Of a DNA stretch of 64,000 nucleotides, positions 1 through 8,607 are shown one piece after another; within the stretch, counting starts at the first letter, position 1; every line of letters starts with the position of its first letter. The translations under genes and the position numbers were made by a program. The DNA is from Prillingera fragicola (taxonomy: Eukaryota; Basidiomycota; Tremellomycetes; Trichosporonales; Trichosporonaceae), in contig BEDY01000011.1 of assembly GCA_002335605.1 (NCBI GenBank), positions 1-64,000 on the forward strand, in the 5' to 3' direction. The notes under the pieces were generated by a model, which made no database searches, was not told the origin of the DNA, and saw only the letters and a program-made list of their open reading frames with translations.

Positions 1-82
1 AGCCTAGCTGTCCGCAACACCGGCACTGATCGCACTGCTGAGCAACAACCCCGCCCTGCCCCTCTACCCGTCACCGAGCAGC

Positions 83-2197
83 ATGCTCCCCAACCCCCCC
101 CCACCCCCCCCGCCCCCCCCCCCCCCCCCGCCCCCCCCGCCCCCCCCCCCCCCCCCCCCTGCGGCTCCCGCTCCTGGCGCCCCCGCCGCTGCCGCTGCTC
201 CTGCTGCCAGTGCCGCTGCCGCCGCTGCCGGCTCCGCCCCCGCCCAGCCTGCTCCTACCAGCACCACTGGCCAGCAGCAGGGCGGCAACAGCGCGTCGCT
301 CTACGTCGGCGAGCTCGACCCCGCTGTCACTGAGGCCATGCTCTTTGAGATCTTCAACATGGTCGGTCCCGTCGCGTCGATTCGTGTCTGCCGCGACGCC
401 GTGACCCGCCGCTCGCTCGGCTACGCGTACGTCAACTACCTGAACGCTGCCGACGGCGAGCGTGCCCTTGAGCACCTCAACTACTCTCTTATCAAGAACC
501 GCCCCTGCCGCATCATGTGGTCGCAGCGCGACCCCGCTCTCCGCAAGACTGGCCAGGGCAACATCTTCATCAAGAACCTTGACGACAAGATTGACAACAA
601 GGCTCTCCACGACACGTTTGCTGCCTTTGGCAACATTCTTTCGTGCAAGGTCGCCACTGACGAGAACGGAAACTCGCGCGGCTTTGCTTTCGTCCACTAC
701 GAGACCGGAGAGGCCGCTGACGCTGCCATTGCCTCGGTCAACGGCATGCTGCTCAACGACAAGAAGGTCTACGTCGGCCACCACATCTCGAAGAAGGAGC
801 GTCAGTCCAAGGTCGAGGAGCAGCGCGCTGCCTTCACCAACGTCTTTGTCAAGAACCTTGAGGGTGAGGTCAGCCAGCAGGAGCTCGAGGACATGTTCAA
901 GCCCTTCGGCGAGATCGTGTCGGCTGCTCTTGGCTCGGACGAGACTGGTGTCTCGAAGGGCTTTGCTTTCGTCAACTTTACCACCCACGAGGCCGCCAAG
1001 AAGGCCGTTGACGAGCTCAACGACAAGGAGATCAACGGCAAGAAGCTCTACGTCGGCCGCGCCCAGAAGCGTTCTGAGCGTGACGAGGAGCTTCGCCGTG
1101 TCCACGAGGAGCGCCGTCTCGAGAACGAGTCGAAGACTGCCGGTGTCAACCTCTACGTCAAGAACATGGACGACGAGTGGGACGACGACCGTCTCCGCAC
1201 CGAGTTTGACTTTGCCGGCACCATCACCTCGGCCAAGGTCATGCGCGACGACAAGGGTGTCTCGCGCGGCTTCGGTTTCGTCTGCTTCTCGTCGCCCGAC
1301 GAGGCTACCCGCGCCGTCCAGGACATGAACGGCAAGATGATCGGCACCAAGCCCCTCTACGTCTCGCTCGCTCAGAAGAAGGAGGTCCGTCGCCAGGCTC
1401 TCGAGTCGCAGATGCAGCAGCGCAACGCCCAGCGTCTCCAGTACGCTGCCGCCAATGGCATGGGTGGCCCCCAGGGCTACATGCAGGCCCCCATGTACTA
1501 CCCCCCCGTTGCTCCCTACGGCGGCCCCATGATGCCCGTCCGTGGCGGCGTCGTCGGCTACCCCGGTGCTCCCCCCATGATGGGCGGTGCCCGCCCCGCG
1601 CGCTACCCCCCTTCGGGTCAGCCCGGTGGCCCCGTGCCCCTCGGCTACATGCCCCCCAACGCCGGCGGTGCCTACCCCATCCCCCCCAACTACCCTGTCC
1701 GTCCTGCTGGCAACGCCCGCCCCCCCACCGGCGCCGCCCCCCGCCCCTCGGGCTCGTCGCCCGTTGGTGCCCAGCAGAACCTCCCCCGTGGCCAGATCCC
1801 CGCTCGTCCCCAGTACGACGCTGCCGCTCAGCCCGCCCAGCCCCGCCTCAACGCTCAGGCCCTTGCTCGCGCTTCGCCTACTGAGCAGAAGCAGATGCTC
1901 GGTGAGGCCATCTACCCCCTGATCCACGAGAGCCAGCCCGACCTTGCCGGCAAGATCACCGGTATGCTTCTCGAGATGGACAACGCCGAGCTCCTCCACC
2001 TTGTTGAGTCGCCCGCCGCTCTCCAGGAGAAGGTTGACGAGGCCCTCCGTGTCCTCGAGGAGTGGGGCAAGGACGACGAGCCCAAGGCTGAGGGTGAGGC
2101 CACCGAGGCCGCCGAGGCCGCCGAGGCCAAGCCCGAGGAGAAGGAGGAGGAGAAGAAGGAGGAGGCCACCGAGGCCGCCGCCGAGAAGGCCGAGTAA
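83..2197 (+). CDS. PAB1: Poly(A)-binding protein PAB1
   Basis: Binds mRNA poly(A) tails and links them to translation initiation and deadenylation, mostly in the cytoplasm. The 704-residue frame holds four RRM domains starting near residues 71, 160, 253 and 356, with RNP2-type strands (LYVGEL, IFIKNL, VFVKNL, LYVKNM) and RNP1-type strands such as GFAFV. A Pro/Gly/Met-rich linker follows, then a C-terminal MLLE (PABC) domain from about residue 603, and an acidic Glu/Lys/Ala tail. This order is diagnostic of PABPC/Pab1. The ATG at 83 is the first in frame, but the sequence just upstream ends like a 3' splice site (accgagcag), so a short 5' exon could lie outside the window. A run of 22 prolines directly after the start is unusual. 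No intron is needed. Confidence 0.96.
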   Translation: MLPNPPPPPPPPPPPPPPPPPPPPPPAAPAPGAPAAAAAPAASAAAAAAGSAPAQPAPTSTTGQQQGGNSASLYVGELDPAVTEAMLFEIFNMVGPVASIRVCRDAVTRRSLGYAYVNYLNAADGERALEHLNYSLIKNRPCRIMWSQRDPALRKTGQGNIFIKNLDDKIDNKALHDTFAAFGNILSCKVATDENGNSRGFAFVHYETGEAADAAIASVNGMLLNDKKVYVGHHISKKERQSKVEEQRAAFTNVFVKNLEGEVSQQELEDMFKPFGEIVSAALGSDETGVSKGFAFVNFTTHEAAKKAVDELNDKEINGKKLYVGRAQKRSERDEELRRVHEERRLENESKTAGVNLYVKNMDDEWDDDRLRTEFDFAGTITSAKVMRDDKGVSRGFGFVCFSSPDEATRAVQDMNGKMIGTKPLYVSLAQKKEVRRQALESQMQQRNAQRLQYAAANGMGGPQGYMQAPMYYPPVAPYGGPMMPVRGGVVGYPGAPPMMGGARPARYPPSGQPGGPVPLGYMPPNAGGAYPIPPNYPVRPAGNARPPTGAAPRPSGSSPVGAQQNLPRGQIPARPQYDAAAQPAQPRLNAQALARASPTEQKQMLGEAIYPLIHESQPDLAGKITGMLLEMDNAELLHLVESPAALQEKVDEALRVLEEWGKDDEPKAEGEATEAAEAAEAKPEEKEEEKKEEATEAAAEKAE
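95..160 (+). repeat. Poly-C / polyproline tract in PAB1
   Basis: A nearly pure cytosine tract, broken only by single A, G and final T bases, encodes 22 consecutive prolines just after the putative PAB1 start. The opposite strand is a long G tract that could form G-quadruplex structure. Tract length may vary between isolates or be affected by sequencing error. The downstream frame is intact. Confidence 0.9.
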
Positions 2198-2817
2198 ACG
2201 CCTGTATGTTTCTCAGCGTACATGTAACGACTACGACCATTCCCACCTCCACCACCTGATCCACGCGCGACACCTTTTCCCTTCACCCCCTTTTCGCACT
2301 TGTGATCTTTGTGACATCCCTTTTTTACCTATGCCGTTTCCCCGTCTCTAGAGCCTGGCCCGCTGCTCGTCTTATCGAGGAGTGTACGATGGTGTGAGGG
2401 GGCCGATATGCAACTCTCTCTCTAATGTACAACTTCGATCGTGCCTGGACCATGTGCCGGCGGCTTCCTGTTGACTCGGCAGTGAATAACTCACTGACAG
2501 CGACGGAACGGAGCGGAACGTATCGTGAACCTCCGGGAGAGAGAGTCGTTGCGTTCCCATAGCTCGGCCGGCGTAGAGGGCAGGTTGCTCGCTGTCGGCG
2601 GCCGAGGGCGAGACGGAGATGGCTCTTGATCGCCGAGGCCATCGTCAAGAGTCGGTGACCATGACATCACTCGGCAAGAGTCGGGGACGCTACGTCTGCC
2701 TGGTGACTGACCCACAACGCATCTCACACTTTTTACAGACCATCAGAACCGCACAACACTGTCATATACATTGTCTAGTAGCATTCTTTTTGTTCAACGC
2801 GCACACGACACCAAACC
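2198..2817. other. Intergenic: PAB1 3' end to NADH dehydrogenase promoter
   Basis: Holds the PAB1 3' untranslated region and the promoter of the next gene. Short reading frames occur on both strands but none has recognisable content. No clear TATA box or RNA gene was seen. Confidence 0.5.
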
Positions 2818-4463
2818 ATGCTCGTCACCACGGCCTCGAGGCGAGTCACGCCGCAGCTCGTCAGGGCAAACCTCCACCTCCACTCGACCACTTCTGCTCC
2901 TGCTGCGAGGTTAGCTCGTGGGTTCGCCGCTTCAGCTGCAGCGACCAAAGAACGTCTCGTGGTGCTGGGATCCGGATGGGGAGGATATAATTTGGCGCGC
3001 AAGGTTGACAAGAAGCTTTACGATGGTTAGTCGGCTCGGCGTTGCGTGAGCTGTAGCTAATCTTGTCTACCATGCAACGCTCTCCCTTTGCCCACTCGCA
3101 CCTCTCACATTGGCAACACAGTCACTGTCATTTCTCCCAACTCGTACTTTTCCTTTACCCCGTTCCTCGCGTCGACCTGCGTCGGCACACTCGAGTTTCG
3201 CTGCGCGACCGAGCCAGTGCGCGGAATCAAGCACGTCAACTTTGCCCAAGGCTGGGCCGACCAAATCGGTACGCCGTCCCCTCTCGCAGCCCCTAACCTT
3301 GCACAGACTATGAGAACAAGACTGTCCGCGTTGAGCCCACTCTGCCCCCGATCCGCAGCGACGAACCGACCCACAAGCCGAAGGGCATTGGCGCCGAGTT
3401 TGTCCCAGAGTGCACGCCGGCCGACTCGTACTCGCTGCCATACGACAAGCTCGTGATCGCCACTGGCTGCCGCTCAGCCTCTTTTGGCACACCGGGTGTA
3501 GAGCAGCACGCCCACTTTCTCAAAGACGTGCGCGAGGCGCGCGCGATCCGGCTGCGTTTGCTGCAGTGCCTCGAAATGGCCAGCGAACCAACCTGCACCC
3601 CCGAGGACAGGCGGCGGCTCCTCTCCTTTCGTATCGTCGGAGGCGGCCCGACCGGCGTCGAGTTTGCGGCAGAGCTTCACGATTTCGTCGTCAACGACGT
3701 CTACAGGCTCTACCCGCACCTCAAGGACCAGGTAGAAATTACGCTCTACGACGTCGCCAAGGGTATCCTCATGAGCTTCGACTCGGCGCTGCGCGAGTAT
3801 GCCGAGCGTAAATTCTCGCGTGACGGCGTACGCGTCCAGGGTGATACCAAGATTACTGCTGTTGGACCAGACTGGCTCGAGCTCAACGGCAACGAGCGTG
3901 TGCCGTTTGGGTTGCTCGTTTGGTCGACGGGCATCATGGTCAACCCATTTGTCAAGGATCTGCCAGGGCTGCAAAAGGACCAGAAGAGCTTGTAAGTTTC
4001 GTAAAGCGCAAATGCCGCGCTAACATCCAGGCTCAAGGTGGACAAGAATCTCCGCGTGATTGACGAGAGCGGCAAAGCAATGCCCGACGTCTTCGCGATA
4101 GGCGACAATGCGACACCAGCAGACGGCCACCGTCTCCCCGCCACCGCCCAGGTCGCCTCGCAAATGGCAGCCTACATGAGCCGCCAACTAAACAGCCTCG
4201 GCAAGGGCGTTCCCGCAACGCAGACTGGGACGTTTGACTGGAAAAATATGGGCAGCATGGTCTTTATTGGTGATCATCGCGCAATGGTCGACAGGTCTGC
4301 GGATAACACCGAGGGGCCGAAATCGCGCCTGGCTGGGTTTGCCGCGTGGGTAGTCTGGAGGAGCTACTACATGACTCTCGCTATGGGGTGGCGCAACAAG
4401 CTCCTCATCCCCATGTATTGGGCCCTGGCATTCTTCTGGGGTCGCGACATTACGAGCTTCTAG
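2818..4463 (+). CDS. Type II (alternative) NADH:ubiquinone oxidoreductase, mitochondrial
   Basis: Non-proton-pumping flavoprotein that passes electrons from NADH to ubiquinone at the inner mitochondrial membrane. Exons 2818-3025, 3122-3268, 3307-3991 and 4031-4463 join in frame to 490 residues; introns are 96, 38 and 39 nt with GT-AG ends. The N terminus is Arg/Ser/Ala-rich like a mitochondrial presequence. A first dinucleotide-binding loop GSGWGG lies at residues 51-56, and a second, [10 protein letters not shown], near residue 229. The GDNA segment near the last exon start and the aromatic/basic C terminus ending RDITSF fit the NDI/NDE family. No EF-hand insertion is visible. Sequence alone does not tell the external (NDE) from the internal (NDI) form. 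The stop lies 92 bp from the stop of the convergent neighbour. Confidence 0.93.
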
Positions 4464-4555
4464 GCTCTAGCTTTGGCAACGGACACTCCAAGCCCAAAAG
4501 TCATCACAAGTATGATTACATTATGTAGCTAAATATGAGATGTACACCCCTCGCT

Positions 4556-7500
4556 CTAATCCAAATCAATAATGGGGTTGCCATCCGCCTCGCGATCAGC
4601 CTTGGTCTGGGCCCACCAGCTCTCAAAGTCGTCGTCGAGCTTGTTGTTCTTGAGCGGGTTTGACACGGGTTTCGGCTTGCTCTTGCTCTTGTCTGCCAAG
4701 GGGTTGAGGAGTGATCTCGCCCGCTTGTCGGGACCGTTGAGCAGCGAGTTGCTAGGGACTTGGCGCCGGTACGCGCTCTCGCCTGTTATAGCTGCCAGGT
4801 TGGCCATGGCTCCCGGGCGGTGCTTCTTCGGCTGCGGCGTGGCTGCTGGCGTTAGCAAGGCTTGGGCACGGCGCTTGGCGGCTGCTATGGGTTTACGCAG
4901 CTGTTGCTGCAGGAGGCGGTCTGCGGCAGATTTGTCCCGCAGACGTTTCTTCTCCAGTAGACGCTCGGCAAAGTTGGAACCCGAGGAGGAGCTGGGCGTG
5001 GTTCTTGAGCCCGAAAGAGGACGCGAGCCGGATGAAGAGCCGCCCCCACGCGATGAAGACGAGGCCATTGAAGCACGCGCGCGGTCAATGGACGTTGATG
5101 ACGAGGCAAGCGTGAAGGACGATCGCGACGGTGGCGTAGACATCGCTTGCCTCATTTTGCGGGCGGCCGCGGCCTCTGCCCGTAGCAGGCCGAGCGCCTC
5201 TGCGCCTCTATCGAAGTCCCCGAGTGATGTTGAGCTGGTGGACGGGGTCATCTCTTCACGGTGCCGCCGCAGGGCAGGCGACGTGACTGAAGTAGGCGTC
5301 GACAAGAACCTGCTCGACACAGAGGAGAGGGCGGGTGAAGGCGACGAGCTACCTATGGCAGGCGACGAGGAAGCCGGCGAGGGCAGCCCCGCAACATAAC
5401 GTGGGGCCGGAGTGGGCGACGAGCGGATGGGCGGCGACGATACATGGCTGGCCGCCAGATGAGCACCGGTCAGAAGTGGGGATGACTCTGGTATCAAGCT
5501 CCCGTCCTTAGCGTACTCCATACGACCACTAGTTAATCGTCGTGTAGCCGGGGCTGCTGGGGGCAAAGAGCGCACAGTGCCGCCAAAGCCAGGGACGAAT
5601 GTCGCTGGTGTATCCGAGACGACAGCCGGCGGCTGAACCCGTGGCGCAGGGGCTGATGCCGACTCGTCGTCGTCTGAGCCCCAGTCCGAGTCCTGCTCGT
5701 AGCTCTCACCCGTGTCTTCTGCGACCACGATGCGCCGAGGACGCGCACCGGGCGGAGGTACGACGCGAACAATCACCGACTTGTGGCCTGGAGGTGGAGG
5801 AATAGGTGCAGTGGCCGACGAGGACATGGGCGCAGAGTTGCGAGGCACGTTGACTGCGGCCGTGAGGCTTGTCATGGGTGGCATGGCGGACGAGGTTGAG
5901 GTTGTGGCGGACGAGGTTGAGGTTGAGGTTGAAGCGTACGAGGTTACGGTTGAGGTTGAGGTTGAGGTTGAGGTTAAGGTCGCCGTTGACGATGAGGTTG
6001 AGGCAGACGCCAACGCGACAATGCCCTTTGATGGCTGGGGCGGTTTTGTAGGAGATGCGACAGGCTGACCAGGCGTCAAAGGATGCTCGGGCGTCGTGAA
6101 CTTTGTTGTGACAGTTGGAGGAGGCACAAATCCAGGTGGCAGGCGCCAATTATTTTCCTTTACCGCACCCAGCATTCTCAACTCATTCTCCAGACGGCCC
6201 ACAAGCTTGTCCAGCGTATAGACCTCGCGATGCGATTCAGATATTCGTTGAATGGTCGCAGAGCGATGGCCATCACGGGTGTAAAACTCCAAGTCCTCGC
6301 GGGCACGTGTCAACTGTCGTTGCTCCTTGATGATAATCTTGCGAAGGGACCCCACCTGGTCCCTTCTCAAAGCGATTTTGCTGGCAGAGCGAGACTCGTT
6401 GGTTGGCAGAGCTACTCCGAGCTGGACGAGCTCGGCCTGGACAATGTCCCACTGGTGTTTGAGCAGCTTCTCCATCGAACTGATTTCCCGAAGCTCGTGC
6501 CACCTCGACACGGTCTCCGAGCTCGTCGGCGTCATGCACTGAAGGTACGCCTTGAGGGCCGCAGCTTCGTCTGCAGCCCCGTCGATCAAGGTGCGCAAAT
6601 TGAGATTATAATCTCGTTTATCAACGCGCGTGCGGTCCAAATTGAGATTGATTTGCTGCTGAATGTCGTCGATCTTGCGTTCCAGGCCGAAAAGATGAAC
6701 TACTCCTGAACGTGTGGCATCCGTGAGGATCCAATTGGACGTGGAGAGTCGCGAGACAAACGGCTGGATGTGAGAGGGCTCGTAGCCATCTACGAACGGG
6801 AAAAACGACATTATCATAGGGCGGCGGTCCCAAGTCTCGCGATGTGTCGGATCCCAGGCGTCAATCTCGTTCTCCAACGCCCTGCGCATTCCCTCCAGCT
6901 GGTCGAAATGCCTGCTAAATTCTTCCCTTTCCTGGGAGGTACGCGAGGTATCCGACTTACGAGTCGAATGCCGAGCAACGAGATTATGCTTGTTCTCGAA
7001 CGCCCTGTCCTTCATTAAACCAAGGTGCCAGAGAAGACCGCCCCGGGCCCTTTTGTCGTAGCTGTACCGCGACGTCTCGGGATTGTCTTCGAGATCTTGC
7101 CGTGCCAGCCTGCTCGCGGCAATAACTCCCCACGGGTCATGTCGGTTGCTGCTGAAGCCAGCAATCGTCTGCATTTCCCGCAGCATCTCGTCGCAAGCGT
7201 CAAACGCCCGCTGCTCGGTGATATCCAGCGTCTTGTTCTGCGCGCGAATCCGATGATCAGCCGGAATGAAGGGAACGGGGGCGGGCAGCTTGGCTGGCGA
7301 CGGCTTCGTGCTTGCCGTGCTATCCGGCGTCGACGCTGGCACAGATGAGAGGCCTTTTTGCAATGAAGATGTCAAGGAAGCGGCCACAGCGTCACGGCGC
7401 ACAGGCTCCACTGCACAAGCCAAAGTCTCACGAACGGGACTGGGAGGTTCCTGCTTACGCGCCGAGGCCGCTCGCTGTTGGGCATTCTCCACCATACCGG

Positions 7501-8158
7501 CGCCATGGACCATCGCTCCAGCAGACGCAGTGTGAGACGAGGCTGGTGTGGACGCTGGCGCTGGTGTGGACGCTGACACAGATGAGAGGCCTTTCTGCAG
7601 TGGAAATGTCGAGGAACCGGCCACAGTGTCCTTGCGCACGGGCTCCACTGCGCAAGCTGGAGCCTCACGAACCGGACTGGGAGGTTCCTGCCTAGCCGCA
7701 GCCAGCTGCTGGGCCACCCTGCCAGCGCCATTGAGCCTCGCACCAGCAGACGCGCTTGCGCGAGACAAGGCCGGCGCACCGCCCACGGGCACAGCAGCCG
7801 AGGACGCTACCCCCTCGCCCGCAACCCAGAATCCCATCTCGGCACGTATCCGCTCCATGGCAGTAGCCATGAGCCCCTCGTTCCGCGCCGCCTTCTCCAC
7901 CGCAACCCTCGCCTCCCCGGGGCCGCCACGCTGGAGCTCCTCCCGCTTAGCGACGAGCTTCCCGTGGCGGACCGTGACCTTGTCCAGCGCCGCGCGGAGG
8001 AGGGGCAGCATGCGCGTCGCCGTGCCGGATCCCGGGCCGGTTTGCGGGGTCTGGCGCGCGACTTGGGCCTGGGCTAGGGCTGTCATTGGGTCGGACGGGT
8101 CGCCTGTTGCTGCGAGGTTGTGGAGGTAGGCTTGGGCGGCCTCGCGGGGGGCGGTCAT
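4556..8158 (-). CDS. Unrecognised 1,200-residue low-complexity protein with central helical region
   Basis: A single open frame of 1,200 residues. The longer frame begins with TTG, so the first ATG at 8158 (MTAPREAAQ) is taken as the start. The N-terminal third contains a duplicated segment built around EPPSPVRE and LQKGLSSV. The middle (about residues 310-690) is the only globular-looking part: it is rich in Trp, Arg and Glu, with long predicted helices (for example IISKEQRQL-like stretches) and probable coiled coil. The C-terminal half is Ser/Thr/Pro-rich with STSTST runs, ending in basic clusters such as KKRLRDKSAADRLL that could be nuclear signals. I recognise no family. The content is consistent with a nuclear or scaffold protein, but that is inference. 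Its 3' end is convergent with the NADH dehydrogenase gene. Confidence 0.75.
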   Translation of the reverse strand: MTAPREAAQAYLHNLAATGDPSDPMTALAQAQVARQTPQTGPGSGTATRMLPLLRAALDKVTVRHGKLVAKREELQRGGPGEARVAVEKAARNEGLMATAMERIRAEMGFWVAGEGVASSAAVPVGGAPALSRASASAGARLNGAGRVAQQLAAARQEPPSPVREAPACAVEPVRKDTVAGSSTFPLQKGLSSVSASTPAPASTPASSHTASAGAMVHGAGMVENAQQRAASARKQEPPSPVRETLACAVEPVRRDAVAASLTSSLQKGLSSVPASTPDSTASTKPSPAKLPAPVPFIPADHRIRAQNKTLDITEQRAFDACDEMLREMQTIAGFSSNRHDPWGVIAASRLARQDLEDNPETSRYSYDKRARGGLLWHLGLMKDRAFENKHNLVARHSTRKSDTSRTSQEREEFSRHFDQLEGMRRALENEIDAWDPTHRETWDRRPMIMSFFPFVDGYEPSHIQPFVSRLSTSNWILTDATRSGVVHLFGLERKIDDIQQQINLNLDRTRVDKRDYNLNLRTLIDGAADEAAALKAYLQCMTPTSSETVSRWHELREISSMEKLLKHQWDIVQAELVQLGVALPTNESRSASKIALRRDQVGSLRKIIIKEQRQLTRAREDLEFYTRDGHRSATIQRISESHREVYTLDKLVGRLENELRMLGAVKENNWRLPPGFVPPPTVTTKFTTPEHPLTPGQPVASPTKPPQPSKGIVALASASTSSSTATLTSTSTSTSTVTSYASTSTSTSSATTSTSSAMPPMTSLTAAVNVPRNSAPMSSSATAPIPPPPGHKSVIVRVVPPPGARPRRIVVAEDTGESYEQDSDWGSDDDESASAPAPRVQPPAVVSDTPATFVPGFGGTVRSLPPAAPATRRLTSGRMEYAKDGSLIPESSPLLTGAHLAASHVSSPPIRSSPTPAPRYVAGLPSPASSSPAIGSSSPSPALSSVSSRFLSTPTSVTSPALRRHREEMTPSTSSTSLGDFDRGAEALGLLRAEAAAARKMRQAMSTPPSRSSFTLASSSTSIDRARASMASSSSRGGGSSSGSRPLSGSRTTPSSSSGSNFAERLLEKKRLRDKSAADRLLQQQLRKPIAAAKRRAQALLTPAATPQPKKHRPGAMANLAAITGESAYRRQVPSNSLLNGPDKRARSLLNPLADKSKSKPKPVSNPLKNNKLDDDFESWWAQTKADREADGNPIIDLD
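5880..5990 (-). repeat. GAGGTT hexanucleotide repeat encoding Ser-Thr runs
   Basis: Repeated gaggtt units on the + strand, read on the - strand as alternating Ser/Thr codons (STSTST) in the unrecognised 1,200-residue protein. Such tracts are often length-polymorphic. Confidence 0.85.
7300..7770 (-). repeat. Tandem ~236-bp coding duplication
   Basis: Two adjacent copies, about 7329-7454 and 7565-7690, share long near-identical stretches (for example ctgggaggttcctgc and cagatgagaggcctttc/t). They encode two units with EPPSPVRE, ACAVEPVR and LQKGLSSV motifs. The offset of 236 bp is not a multiple of three on its own, yet both copies are in the same frame once small indels between them are counted. 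Confidence 0.8.
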
Positions 8159-8607
8159 GGCGCGCGGCGCGCTTGGCGTGGGTGCACGATGGGGCGGCGA
8201 CGATTGGGCGGGGGTGGGTGTGGTGGGTGTAGGTGAGGTGAGCACAGGTGGCGAAGCAGGTGTAAAGGCGTTGAGCCTCGCTGTGCTGTGGTGCTGAATG
8301 GGTATGAGAAGTCTCGACAAGAGAAGTCAGACGCGGTGTCAACAGGCGCGTTTCGCCAGGAACATTGTCTCCGTGCCTGGCGCTCGTGTTTCGGCGTCCT
8401 AATCAATTCCTAATCAGCTATTAGGCTGAATCTTTCCATTAGAAAGTCTTACCAGCTGCCATCCTCGACCTGTTGCAGCTGTCCAATGCAAACGATCCAT
8501 TGCTACTAATACTGATACGACACTACCAAGATGCACAACTTCGCCGCGCCTCTTCTAATACGCGTTTCCTGACTCCTTATGCCCAAAACTCGACTGGCGT
8601 GCCGGTT
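8159..8607. other. Intergenic: promoter of the 1,200-residue gene and MET5 3' end
   Basis: Lies between two tail-to-head minus-strand genes. The first 160 bases are open in frame with the downstream gene but lack an ATG and look like a CA-rich leader. Nothing else was identified. Confidence 0.5.

Noticed and set aside
71..1999. 642-codon frame antisense to PAB1
   Set aside because: Same codon-bias artefact; no domain, and PAB1 is certain on the + strand.
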